Source: Brachionus plicatilis (lineage: Eukaryota; Rotifera; Eurotatoria; Ploima; Brachionidae). Taken from it: a stretch of DNA of 64,000 nucleotides. Both the position numbers and the translations under genes were made by a program. The stretch lies in NCBI GenBank assembly GCA_010279815.1, contig QEOQ01000508.1, positions 2,666,457 to 2,730,456 of the forward strand, written 5' to 3'. Of this stretch, positions 1 to 11,541 are shown piece by piece. The notes under the pieces were generated by a model. It worked only from the letters and a program-made list of their open reading frames with translations. It was not told where the DNA came from and did not search any database. Each line of letters begins with the position of its first letter. Positions within the stretch are counted from its first letter, which is position 1.

Positions 1-51
1 TTTATAATTTAAAAAATAATTAAAATTTTTATTCAAATAGATATTATTTTA

Positions 52-1821
52 ATGGAATCTTCAATTAGCATAATAGACAATTCCGAAAATAGCTATGCGA
101 ATCTGGTGCTGGACCAAATTTTAAAGATTAACCAAAATTTAATACTTTCTTCAGTGGGTCCAAAAAATTCAAAGTTTAAACTAATCCAAAATAGACCTGA
201 TTCGGATTCTTTACAAGCCACCACAGCAAGCAAAAATCTGCTCGAAAACCTATACAAAATCAACGATGCTGAAAAAAAAGATAGCAATTCGTTTTTTTTA
301 ATTAAATGGAAATTCGACTTAATTTCCTCTACATTAATCAAGTGTCATGTCAATTCCCATTTTGACAGTGGATTATTTGCCGCTTTTTTAATCAACCAAA
401 GTATTCTCCTCAAGTGTGAAAAAATTTTTATTAACAAAATTTTGGTCGACTTGATCGAACATTTAACTTCATTAGCAGAGACACATTTAGTTAAATTTCG
501 TTTAAATTTGGACGATTTAGGCCACTTAAAAGCTTTAATAGATGCATGTTTGAATGCCAAAAAAATCACCCAAATTGCTCAAGATGATGGATTCACGAAT
601 CAATTCCTAAAATTGCTGATTAAATCATTCAATAATGATCATTTCTCAAGGATATTGTACATTCTTAATGAAAATATGCTTCTTGGTCTGAATGATTCTC
701 AGATTTTTGATGGTATTTTGGTTAAAACAGATCAAGTCCAGTTCAATTCGATCCAAAATCCAAGGTGCTTGATTTTGGACACGAATTGTTTGAGTGGAGA
801 TTTTGAAGAATTCGATACATTTGGCTTCAAATTTCAAATCAATCTTTCTGAAGTAAATTCTGAAAATGAACAATTCATCAATTTGAATTATTTGATCAAT
901 AGAATGAAAATTATTGTAGAAAAATTTCAAATCGATGCAATTTTTTGCCAAAAAGTCGTCCATCCATCAGTCAAGCACTACTTTAAAAAGCATAAAAATC
1001 TATTCGTGTTAGACAGACTTGGTTTAGACTTGGCTAAGCCAATACAAGAAATTTTAAGTATTTTTTTAACATTTATTAAAAAAATGTTTTTTATTAAATT
1101 TTTAATTTAGACTGTAAAATGTGTAATTCAATCTCATGTGATTTGGATGATTCATACATTGGGTCATTGGATTACATATCTTTGGTCAGTCTTCATGGAA
1201 AAAATTACTTTCACTTACAGTCTCAGGTTCCCGTACAAACAATTGTAGTTGGTGTTCAAAATGAAAGTTTTACATCCGAACTAGAGGTGATTTTTCTACT
1301 TGTTTTTAATTAAAAAATTTAATATTATTCTCTAGTATGTGCTCAAAGTAACAGAACGAACCTTTCAGAGAGGAGTTTTATCAGGCTATGGTCTAATCGG
1401 TGGACCATGCTTTTATTCTTATTGTATTAATTTTTTATGGAGTAGAATTGAAAAAAAACGAGAAGAAATTAAAAAATTAATTTTTGTAAAAAATTTGTTT
1501 TTTAAATTTCTAAAAAGTCTTACCGATGCGGAATGTGAATATGGTATTTGTTTAAATACAGGTCATTATTTTAATATCGAAAGCTTAGAGTGTGAATGCG
1601 GAATGATAATTCGACGAAATAAGGACAATTTGTTTGATTTAGATGATTTTAATTTGGACAAACTGAACATCAACCTTATTTTTAAAAACCAAAATTTCTA
1701 TGAGATTAATTTAAAAAATTTAAAATTAATCGATTGTTTTCAGAGTAAAGTAAATGCGTTCAAAATTGCAAGAGATGTTTTATCAACTTTTATGCATATT
1801 GGAATCTTAGTTACTAGTTAA
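52..1821 (+). CDS. MKKS: BBS6/MKKS chaperonin-like protein
   Basis: Three exons by hand: 52-1057, 1111-1286, 1336-1821 (introns of 53 and 49 nt, GT-AG, phases 1 and 0), giving about 555 aa; human MKKS is about 570, so the gene looks complete. Recognised from family landmarks in the right order: FDSGLFAAFL near residue 105, FCQKVVHPSVKHYF and then LDRLGLDLAKPIQEI near 310-335, NYFHL just after, and GLIGGPCF in exon 3 where group II chaperonins have the conserved glycine-rich segment. BBS6 is a diverged CCT-like subunit which, with BBS10, BBS12 and CCT, helps assemble the BBSome for ciliary membrane traffic; it lacks normal ATPase motifs, and none are seen here. The ATG at 52 is chosen because the N-terminal residues align with the family start; the promoter lies off the window. 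Assigning it to BBS6 rather than BBS10 or BBS12 rests on the FHL and HPS motifs and is fairly secure. Confidence 0.88.
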
Positions 1822-3268
1822 TTTTCTTTTTTTTATTGCATGATATCATCAAATATTAATAATGTTAAAATCAAACTTTTTTTTAATTTTTGAAATATTT
1901 TTGAAAGTATTGATTTTAATAATAAAACGCTGTTTCAAGTTTTTTTACAAATTAATTAATAAAACAATTTTTTATTAAATAGATGACCTTTAAATAAGAG
2001 CTATTCTTTGAAACTGATAAAAAACATGGTCCAAAGGAAGAAAATAATCAAAAATAAATATTAGGGCTGTCAAGTTTATTTAAATTCGATCTCTACAAAT
2101 AACTTCTTTACTATAAGAGATAATAAAGCTCAGTTGAATGCTTAATTTTTAGCAACTTTGCAGTAAAATAGGTCTGAAAAAACTCTTCAATTTTCTGTAT
2201 ATTACCCTCCATTAAAAAAGTATTCTAATCAACTGTTCCATTACTTTGCAGAGTTTTTGTAGACATACATTTTCGGATTTAAAAAAAATTGCTTTAATAT
2301 TAAGTGTTTTATAGAATTAAATCATTCCTTATTGAAAAAAAGTTATTCAAGTTTTTCTGAATTGAAACAATCGAATTGTAAAAACCTTCACAAACCCATA
2401 AATATTTTTAAAAAATTATTGTTAATTGCATATCATTAAAATAATAAATAAAAAAATTAAATGTAGATTTAATAATTGATATTGTCCTTTTATTTATTTT
2501 AAGCTACATGAGGCTGCAATTTCAAATAGCAGCGAGTTTTTTAAAAATTTAATAAAATTTATTTAAAAAAAAATTTTGAAACAAAAATTACAGAAAATAA
2601 TTGTTGTTAGTATTTTCTGAACAGAGTGTAAAAAAATTGGAGTAAACGATAAAAAATCAAAATATACTAACAGTGGTTTAATAATGTGTTATAAATAGGT
2701 TTGGAAGAGTTGGTCAAAAAAACTCAAACTTTACTTTTTATTTGGTGATTTACGTTTCATTAAAGACAAGAATTAAAAAAAAAACTTTAAACTTGTCTTT
2801 ATGAATAAAATTTATACGAACGAAGAAAATAGTTTAAATCAAAATCAATTAAATTTTTTTACAAAAAGAAATCAAAAAAACATTAGTTCACTTATTATGG
2901 ACACAATTATTGTCTTTGGGTTAATAATCTAAAATTAATCTAAAATTTTTCACCAAATTTGAAAAAAGTTAAAGGTAATATTTAAAAAAATAAGCAAATA
3001 GTTCAGAATTTGAGAGATGGAGAAGGAATATCTATTTGGTTGAATGAAGAAATTGAGTAAAGGCAAAATAATTCATTTGATAAATACTGTGCAAATATTC
3101 TTTGTATCAAGATAATATTTAATAACAAGCAATTTTTATTTTTAGTCTTTATAAATTATCAAATAGCGTACTTCCTTTTGAACTTTTTCCTGCATATCCA
3201 AAAAAGATGTGGACAATTTATTCTAGGTGGTGATTTTGATGTAGTTGAAGCACGTATTTCACATAGCA
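1822..3268. other. AT-rich intergenic sequence
   Basis: Low-complexity A/T sequence between the BBS6 stop and the foldback element. No open frame of useful length, no recognised RNA gene and no clear repeat were seen. The 3' end of the BBS6 transcript must lie here; several AATAAA-like strings occur, but AT content makes them uninformative. Confidence 0.6.
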
Positions 3269-4018
3269 TTACCGTAAACCCTTGCGCATAGGCGCAGCAG
3301 TTAATACCAGGCCCTACAACTACCGCAATGCGGCTAATCCCAGTCATTTCATGTAAAAAAAAATTAAAATTGAATTAAAAAGATTTTTCGCGCCTAAGAC
3401 AGGATCCGGGATTTACCATGTGGTAAACCCAGGAATTTGTCGTTTTACCGCACCAAAAACTGATTCATAACCGCGAAAAAAAAAATTAAAATAAGCATTT
3501 AAATGTCGTTATAGGTCGATTTTAATTTAAAAGTTTCGAAACAACCGCATGCGGTAAAATTAAGTTTTTAAGGAAAAAAAAACATTTTTTAAAAAAAGAA
3601 AAAAATTGATTAAAAATTGGTTCAAAAAAAAAGCGTAGAAAAAAAGAAAAAAGAAAAATTGCAAAACCAACTTTTTTAAATTTTTTTCTTTTTTTAAAAA
3701 ATGTTTTTTTTTCCTTAAAAACTTAATTTTACCGCATGCGGTTGTTTCGAAACTTTTAAATTAAAATCGACCTATAACGACATTTAAATGCTTATTTTAA
3801 TTTTTTTTTTCGCGGTTATGAATCAGTTTTTGGTGCGGTAAAACGACAAATTCCTGGGTTTACCACATGGTAAATCCCGGATCCTGTCTTAGGCGCGAAA
3901 AATCTTTTTAATTCAATTTTAATTTTTTTTTAACATGAAATGACTGGGATTAGCCGCATTGCGGTAGTTGTAGGGCCTGGTATTAACTGCTGCGCCTATG
4001 TGCAAGGGTTTACGGTAA
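3269..4018. mobile_element. 750-bp foldback (inverted-repeat) element
   Basis: Two arms of about 338 bp (3269-3606 and 3681-4018) are almost perfect reverse complements around an A/T-rich centre of about 75 bp. The ends read TTACCGTAAACCCTTG and CAAGGGTTTACGGTAA. A TA target duplication is possible but cannot be proved from one copy. Each arm contains GC-rich palindromes: ACCGCATGCGGT, TTACCATGTGGTAA, and CCGCAATGCGG. There is no transposase frame. The very high arm identity suggests a recent insertion or gene conversion between arms. It is most likely a MITE/foldback transposon; a transcript across it would form a long hairpin. Confidence 0.8.
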
Positions 4019-4444
4019 GTTAAGTCTTCGATTTTATTTAGATCTTCAAACCAAAAATTAAATTTTCTTAATAATATCGATGAGCTAAATGGAAAATTCT
4101 CAAAAAATATTATTAATACTACTCAAAAAAGTATTTACTCTGAAATCTTAGAAATTTTTTGTTCACCTTATTTGAAATTTTTTCACCTAATTCTATTTTG
4201 GTTCACCTTTTCGTGAATAAAAAAATTAGGTGAACTTATAATTCACAAAATCCGATAACAATCCCATAATAGTAAACCATGTTCACCTGACCGACTAAAC
4301 CCAAAAAAATATTTAAACTCAAAGTCCGGACTTGACTTTGACAATTGTAAATAGAATGGACTCACTTGACTGAAAAAAAAAAACAAATAATTTTTTTTAA
4401 TTTATTTAAAAATTTAATAATCAAAAATATTCTCTTAAATAAAA
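4019..4444. other. Intergenic sequence
   Basis: AT-rich spacer between the foldback element and the 3' end of the CCDC103 gene. It contains several variants of TTCACCT/GGTGAAC, but no gene or RNA was seen. Confidence 0.5.
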
Positions 4445-5140
4445 TTAATCAAAGTAAAATTTTTTTAAATCCTCAACACTCAAACCATTTTTAGTTAAAA
4501 TTTCAAAAAGATTTTTACAAGCACAAACATCATCATTTTTCAGAAACATCATGTTTAACTTAAAACGACCTGTCTTTGGGAAGAAATTCAACAATTCCAT
4601 AACAAACTGAGCTGACTCATTTGAAAATTCATTTTTTAAAATATTTTCGAATAGGATAAAAAAATTTCCGAGTAATTCTCCATTGATTTCAACTTTAAAC
4701 AAATTTGAAATTTTTTCAATTCCTAAATTTTTCAAAAAATTCCATCTCAGCTTTTCTTTTTCGCTTGTACTGCCTTCAAAAATTTTCCAAATTTTTGTAA
4801 ACTCCGAGTTGGTCTTGGGATTCAAATCGACTGACACATTTGACGCATTATCTAAATTTAAGCTGCCAGTATCCTGGGTCTTCGAATCTGCTGAATAAAC
4901 TGAATTCCATACTTTTGCACCTTTTTTCATATTGTCTCTTAAGGTTTCGCCTTTGTCCAAAGGTTTTAGATGCGATGCCAAAACCATTTGCCGAAAATCA
5001 TCATATGTTGGGACTCTCTGCTCAACGGCTCGCAGTTTAGCGTCATTTTCGCGCAAGTATTTTTGCTCGGCAAGAATTTCTTTATCAACTTGATTCTGTA
5101 ATTTTTCTAAATTAATTTCAAATGTGTCGTTTTCGATCAT
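4445..5140 (-). CDS. CCDC103: CCDC103-type dynein arm attachment factor (DNAAF19)
   Basis: Single-exon gene of 231 aa; human CCDC103 is 242. The N-terminal coil holds the family hallmark KLRAVEQRV followed by DDFRQMVLASHLKPL (residues about 33-66). The C-terminal half (about 120-225) fits the helical RPAP3_C-like domain, including FPKTGRFKLNMMF. The protein binds cytoplasmic and axonemal microtubules and is needed for outer dynein arm assembly in motile cilia. An in-frame Met at 5167 would add nine residues; the Met at 5140 (MIENDTFEIN) is preferred because it aligns with the family N-terminus. The gene is tail-to-tail with the BBS6 gene, another ciliary gene, 2.6 kb away. Confidence 0.88.
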   Translation of the reverse strand: MIENDTFEINLEKLQNQVDKEILAEQKYLRENDAKLRAVEQRVPTYDDFRQMVLASHLKPLDKGETLRDNMKKGAKVWNSVYSADSKTQDTGSLNLDNASNVSVDLNPKTNSEFTKIWKIFEGSTSEKEKLRWNFLKNLGIEKISNLFKVEINGELLGNFFILFENILKNEFSNESAQFVMELLNFFPKTGRFKLNMMFLKNDDVCACKNLFEILTKNGLSVEDLKKFYFD

Positions 5141-7199
5141 TTTGAAATGAATTTTAAAAAAATTCAATGGCTAATGTACATTAAGTGAGTTGCCTAGCAA
5201 CAAAACTAGACTAGAATTTTCTTCGCTAAATGAAAAAAAATAGTCTGCCTGTTTTTGATTAAGAATCCTGGCATGTAGATGTTAAACTTTGAATTGAAAA
5301 GAACCTACTCGAAAAGATCTATCAAAGCTTTTAAAAAATTTAGACAAAATTTTGCGATTTTTTTGGGCAATTTTATCTGATTTTATAAGTAAGTAAAAAA
5401 TTTGTAATCAATTAGTAATTTGAAATCTCTTTAATGATTTTATCTATAAGATTTTTGCTAATTGAGTTGAATTATCTAGGGATGCTATATTAACGTAATA
5501 AAGTCGATGCTAAATGATGTTTATTTAACAAGTCTGTTTTATGAAAAAAGTTTATTAAAGAATGAATTAAACGGCTTTTAATAAATTTTATTTTACCACT
5601 TTTATCAATATTTATGATTTTGTAAAATTAATTTTCTCATTCTTTATCTCAATTTAAATATTAATTGCAAAATTTTTCGAGAATAATTTTTGAATACATT
5701 TGACAGTTGAATTTTAAAACTATTCTATCAGCAAAAAATAATTTTAACAATTTAATTTATTTTTGAAGTTTTTCCATTTATAAATCTAAGAATATTTTCT
5801 CAAGAAAATAACTCAAAAATATCAAAACATTGCAATTAGAATTCTCTGAAAAATAAAGCAAAAAGTCTTTCTATGTTTTTGTTTAATTTGGTTGCAATTT
5901 TAGATTACTGCAAAATATTAATTACAATAGAAAGAAATCTTGATATCAAAATATGACTTTGATTGATAAACTGGAAAAAAGACTTGATCTTTAACAATTA
6001 ATTTACATTATCTTGAATTTTCCTTCATTTAGCTGTATCTTTTATTTTTTAGAAGAATTCTCAAAATTCTTTTTAAGCTATCTCGAACAAGTGTAATATT
6101 TGAACATTTTTTTTAAATAAAATAAATGTGGTTATATTTAAAATTGCAGAATTTGATCCATTTTGTTGAATCGCCGAGGGGAAAGCCTCAAATTATTTAA
6201 ATAAATAGATAAAATAGAAACATTTAAAAGAATATAAATGTAACAAATATTACACAATCTGAATAAACTTTGATAAAAATCCTTGGGTGTAATTTGAAAT
6301 CAATTTTTGAATTTTATCCAAGAAATAGCCACCTGTTAATAAATTCAATGAGCTCATAAAACATGCTTTAATAAAAATTATAAAGATCTTTTTAAAATTT
6401 TTTCTTTAAACATTATTTTTAGTTTGGTAAATTTGATTGCCCAATTTAAAAAATTTAAATCATCGATACAAATATTTTTTTTTTTTAATCTTAAAATTCG
6501 ATTGTAAAATTAATTAAAAATAAAAAACTCAAAAAAAAATTAATTCTTTATTAAAAATATATATATTTGAGGAAAATACTTTAAAAAAAACTTTTTTGTA
6601 TTATAAGAAATATTTTTCTATCAACAAAACATTCAAAAGAGAATTCAATTTAAATTTGTTTATAAATTAAATTATTGCAAATTTTAATTTTCGGATCTGG
6701 AGACCACTAATTTGCATGATCGTTTTGATTATCTTTACTCTTATACTTTAATTCAAAATTGCTGTTTCTGTTAACAACCATCCAGAGAATTATTAACAAT
6801 TAACAACTTTGTTTATGCCAAAAAAATAAATATAATGTAAACTCTTTTTTCTTTCAAATTTTAGAGGTGGATTTCATAGCAAAAAGAAAATGAGATTTAA
6901 ATAGTTATCTTATATTTTATTCAAAAATAAAATAACATTTTTTTTTTATTCAATTAAAAGTTGAAAAGAACAATGCTTTTGACCGTGATCTAACTGTTGA
7001 TGATTTAATTTGTCTGACAGTCATCAGTTACAATTAAGACTAGATGAAATTTCTTTAAATCAACAATTCTTTCCATTCAATTTTATACTTTATTATATTT
7101 TAATTATATGAAATATTTTTTTTAATTTAAATATAATTAAAAATTTTATTTTTTGAATTTTTATTTTTAAAAATATTATTTTCAAAATTTGTCAGCTTA
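5141..7199. other. AT-rich intergenic sequence
   Basis: Upstream side of the CCDC103 gene and start of the long FoxF desert. Long A/T runs, no convincing open frame, no tRNA-like or rRNA-like sequence. The CCDC103 promoter should lie just above 5141, but no clear TATA motif was identified. Confidence 0.5.
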
Positions 7200-8100
7200 A
7201 TTTTAATAAAATTTTTTATCATGAAAAAGGTAAATAAAAACAAATTTTTCAATTATTTGATAATATTTAATGAACTCTGGGATAATCCAATATTAAAAAA
7301 AAAAATAAATAGAACTCAAATATTATTTTAAATTTTATATTAAAACAATTTTTTTTATTTTCAATCTCAATTTAGATTTTTTTCCGTGAAAAATTTAAAA
7401 AAAAACAAATAAATTTTATAATTTTAAATTTTTTTTACAAGAAAAAAAAGTGGTTAAGTAAATTTTTCGATATTACCAAAGTATTAAATGAATTCTGGGT
7501 TATCCAAAAATTGCAAATCTAAAGAATATTAAGTTTAAAATTTTTTGAAAATTCATTTTTTCATACTTAATTTCAAATTAGATATTATTTTTTAAAAAAA
7601 TTGAGTTTTTAATTTTAAATTTTTCTTCTGGAAATAATATGGACCTAAGTAGATTTTTGGATTTTGCCAAAATAATTAATGAACTCTGGGATAGACCAAA
7701 ATCAAAAAAAAAGAAAAAATGAGCCTCAAAAAAATTATTTTAAATTTAATTTAAAATCATTTTTTTAATTTCTTAATATCGATATTATTTAGAAAAGAAT
7801 TTTGATGTTTCTCGTCAGAAAAAATAGTCCCTGTCCAAAATAAATTCTTTGATTTTGCCAAAATAATTGATGAACTCTGAGTGAAAAAAAAATGAGGTTT
7901 AATTAATTATTTTAAATTTTATTCAAAAGTAAATTTTCTAATTTTTTAATATCGATTTTTTTTTTAAACTTTTGCATCGTAAAAATTATTGACCAAAATA
8001 GATTGTTCGATTTTGTCAAAATAATCTAACAAATAATTAAAGAAGAAAATAATGTGATTGTAAAAATTATTTTGTATTTTATTAAAAAAAAAAATCAGAT
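7200..8100. repeat. Degenerate tandem repeat, unit about 190-205 bp
   Basis: A core resembling TTAATGAACTCTGGGATA recurs near 7268, 7483, 7673 and 7866, each preceded by a variant of GATTTTGCCAAAATAA and followed by an A/T-rich filler. A weaker fifth unit (GATTTTGTCAAAATAATCTA) lies near 8010. Units have diverged, so the array is old. No coding potential. Confidence 0.55.
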
Positions 8101-8136
8101 GGAATCAAATTTTATTTATTTATTTAATATATAATT

Positions 8137-8240
8137 TAGAGGGAATAGTTCCTCTTGGCAGCTCCGAACGGCGTAGTGCCTTCTTTTCAGCCAGCCTGTT
8201 AGGAATATTTTGTAATTAATTATTATTATTATTATTAATT
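8137..8240 (+). repeat. Dispersed short element with (ATT)n tail
   Basis: A GC-richer stretch containing GCCTTCTTTTCAGCC and TGTTAGGAA ends in an ATT microsatellite. The same ordered motifs occur on the opposite strand at 13605-13680, so this is a dispersed family, probably a SINE or the 3' end of a non-LTR retrotransposon. No pol III A/B boxes were recognised. Confidence 0.55.
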
Positions 8241-8689
8241 TCAGCCTCATAGACAATTTAAAAAAAAAAAAAAAATATAATTTAAGTTAAGTTACATTGA
8301 AGACTTTGAGTAAAAAATTTAAATTTATCATTGTATTAAATTTATCAAAAACTGTTCTGAATTTTTATTGTGATTCATTTGGTCTTTTAGAAAAGTAATC
8401 GTGGATTTGGTATTTTATTAAAAAAAAATCAGATGGAATCAAATGATCTTTTGGACAGTGATCTGCTAATGAGTTAATTTGTCTGACAGTAATCAGGTAC
8501 AATTCAGATTAGATAGATAAAATCAAAATGAATGAGAAGCGGTATCGAAATCAATCAATATAACACAAACCATACAACAAAAATACAAAGAAATCTAACA
8601 TTATAAATCGATTTATCCTGCATTAAATTCACTTATCTAGCAAATATCTTTATAGACTCGAAATTCTTTTTAATGATTTTTATCTTGTT

Positions 8690-9680
8690 CGAGTTGCATT
8701 CTCTGGAGAGAGAGAAATCAATTCACTTTGTTCTATTTCGTCTATGCTGCCTTTATTCTCGCTAATTGATTACAAATTTTTTAATAAGGCACACCAAGCT
8801 CTTCAAAGCGTGCAGTGAAATGGAGCCTAGATCCGGCCTCAGGGACCCCGATCGTCTTTGATTCACTCTCATCTAACCATAAACAACTTCCGTTTCTCAG
8901 GCTAGGTGTTTCCTTGCCGCTCAAACGCAACAAAAATACCTTAAAAGCCCAACTTTGCTAATTGATTTTTTATGTTTATAGGGCCTCAGTGTATCAGCAT
9001 TAGTAATAAATTAAAACTTGTTCGAATCAAAAATCAATTAGATTCCATTAAGCCAAATTCATTCTAAAACTTTCTTTTATCTCTTTTCAGCACAGTGCTG
9101 AAATTTAAAAATTAAACTTCAATTTTCATTTTAGTAACTTGATACAAGATGCCTTAGTTGGACCCGGGTAATTCGATCTGGAAATTGAACGAAGCCCTTG
9201 CGATTGTTGTAATCACTTGGTTAATGTAACTATTTGCCTCGGGTTGTTTACCACAGAGTGTTTATGTTTACAAGGTGTTGTGAGTGAAATTCATTAGGAG
9301 ATAGAGAGGAGAAGTGGGGGCTGGGGCCGCGGCCGCAGAGCTCCCGTCCGACCGGACACATGAACTTTAATTAAGCTTTGATTGATGGTAATTTATTGAC
9401 TAGTAAATATTTAGGCAAAATTAACATTTTAATCATCACCTATTGGGATATGCTCAGCCATGACATTTCGGCTGGTGCCAATGTGATAGGATACATTTTG
9501 TTTATTATCTGCTGATTGGAATCTAGCTTAGGAAGAAGAGCGTTTATCGCTGCGATCAGCACTGTGGTCAGTCGTAAAAAAGTCGTCTATTACCGGATCT
9601 TGAATTTCAGTAACCAAATCCAAAACCTATTAATCTTAAGATATTTATCAAGTGAGTCAAGCTAGTTATATTGAATGATA
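8690..9680. promoter_or_regulatory. Candidate distal cis-regulatory block upstream of FoxF
   Basis: About 1 kb of visibly more complex, GC-richer sequence in an A/T desert 2 kb upstream of the FoxF gene, with no open frame. It contains forkhead-type sites (TAAACAAC near 8880, TTGTTTACC near 9244, ATGTTTACA near 9265), TCF-type CTTTGAT near 8857, NK-type TCACTTG and TCAAGTG near 9212 and 9650, and a NotI-like GCGGCCGC island near 9330. Tinman/bagpipe-class NK factors act upstream of FoxF in other animals, so these sites are suggestive. Enhancer function is inference. Confidence 0.4.
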
Positions 9681-10269
9681 TAAAAATCAATCAATCAATC
9701 AAGTATTTATTTGTAAACAAACAAAAGGTTTTAATTTTTTTTTTCTTTATTATTTTTTATTTTTGGCTGTTCGAAAGTTTTAACTGAAATTGAGCACAAA
9801 AATGAAAAATTGGACTTTTTTTGTTTAGGGTTTTTTTTGTGCCGGATACAAAAGTAATAGTATTTTATTTTGTTGTCCTCTTTTGGTCACATTTTTTCAC
9901 TCTTGATCTCAATCAAATATTTTTTATAAATACAGAAAAAAATTCAAAGTATCTTCTCTGATACTTCTACTGAATTTTAAAGTAAAGTAAAATGAGTGTT
10001 TTAAAATTTGATAATTAAATATTTTAATTTTTTAACAAAAAAAAAAGATTTTTTTTTAAAAGTTGATATTGGCCTAATTTATCTTAATTTTGCTTAATTT
10101 TGGTCGACGGTATTAATTTAGTTTTAAAAAAATCAATTCAATTTTAACCTACTCTTTGGTTCAATTAAATTGATTTGAAATATCTAAAAAAAAAAATTGT
10201 CTGATAATTAGATTTAATTAACAAAAGTTAATCGAGGAATTAAATTTTTAGATTGTTTTGACTTTTTTT
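9681..10269. other. AT-rich intergenic sequence
   Basis: A/T-rich filler between the candidate enhancer block and the next degenerate repeat. Nothing recognisable. Confidence 0.5.
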
Positions 10270-10960
10270 CAAAAGCTTATTTGGCAAGGGTGTTTTTTTT
10301 TAACTTTTATTTTCTTTTGCTAATAATTTATTTTTCAATTTAAATTGTTCAAAAAAATGCTTTATTTTAATTTTTTTTCCAGTTTAAAAAAGAGCTTGAA
10401 TAGTTAAATTTTAGTCGTTTAGATAGATTTTATACAATTACTTTCTGATTTAGGTTAGAATGTTTAATTCTTAATTTTTCAAAAAAAGGGTATCAAATTT
10501 TTATTACGGGTAAATGTATCAATTTTGAACAAATAATTTTTTTAATTTTTATCTGCTTTTGTATGTAATATCTAAAGCTAAATTTTAAGTGTTCAAGAGA
10601 GGATATTTGAAAATAAATTTTTTCAAAAGGATAAATGTATTTAAACAAAAAAAATTTTTTTTAATTTTTACCTACTTTTAGTCAGAATATTTATTTAAAT
10701 ATTAATTTTAAGAATTAAAAAAAGCCACTTTAAAAAATTTTTTTTATTCATGGGTTGAATTTTTTCTACAGCTAATTTTGGAAAAAAAAATGCCAATTTC
10801 TATCTGCTTTTGTTCATAATTTTTAAATCTCAATTTTAAGGCTTTTAAATCAATTTATTTCGCGAGTTAATGTATTTATGTTGAACAAAAAAAAAAAAAT
10901 TTTTTTCAATTTTTATCTGCTTTTGGTTAGTTAAAAAAATAAAAAAAAAAAAAATTTTTT
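10270..10960. repeat. Degenerate tandem repeat, unit about 110-130 bp
   Basis: A core TTTTTATCTGCTTTTG with a following TCTAAATTTTAAG-like string recurs near 10547, 10667 (as TTTTTACCTACTTTTAG), 10798 and 10910, with an earlier weaker unit near 10305. Spacing is about 112-131 bp. It is unrelated in sequence to the 7200-8100 array. Confidence 0.45.
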
Positions 10961-11004
10961 CCACCATACTATTTCTTAAAATTTTAGGTTAAAAAAAAAT
11001 TTTA

Positions 11005-11340
11005 TGATGCGAGGTGCCGACCAGCTCACTTAGCGTTGCAATTCAATTTGTGCATTGATTCGCCACTCATCACGAGCTTCGGTGGTCCCAAAAGCAGATT
11101 CAGTCTTAGAACAATTTTGCAAGATATTTCTATTTGAGCCTACAAATCAGCACCGTTATCAGCATATAAATTAAGAGAAACAAAAAAAGAAAAAAAAAAA
11201 AAAAATCTGAATGGCAAACAAAGGCGGAGCATTGCGCCGAACAATATCTAATAAAAAATCACTTATCAATGATATCTATTGGTAAAAATTGAACACTAAT
11301 CTTAATATAAATACGAAAAAATAAACCAATCGCATTTTCA
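11005..11340 (+). promoter_or_regulatory. Proximal promoter region of FoxF, with TATA box
   Basis: Complex sequence from 11005 (GAGGTGCCGACCAGC) to 11285 contrasts with the surrounding A/T and contains several GATA-type sites (TTATCAG, GATATCTATT). A TATA motif TATAAATA lies at 11306-11313 and a CCAAT string at about 11326, 230 bp before the chosen start codon. A TTCTTTTTTCAG acceptor-like string near 11380 leaves open a 5' UTR intron. Confidence 0.45.
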
Positions 11341-11541
11341 ATTAATCTATCTGCAAATCAATCATTTTCTTTTTTCAGCTTTTACTTACAAAAATTCTCC
11401 TATATTTTGTTTAGATACAACACAAAAACTAAGGCCCATACACAACCACAAATCAAAAAAAAAAAACAAAAGAGAAAAAAAAAAGAGAAAAAAAAAAAGC
11501 ATTTAGATACAAAGCCAAAAATTGCAACTGATCCAATTGCA

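Noticed and set aside
3159..3347. 62-codon minus-strand frame overlapping the foldback arm
   Set aside because: It is half inside the inverted repeat, with no domain and no promoter; best explained as chance in GC-richer repeat sequence.
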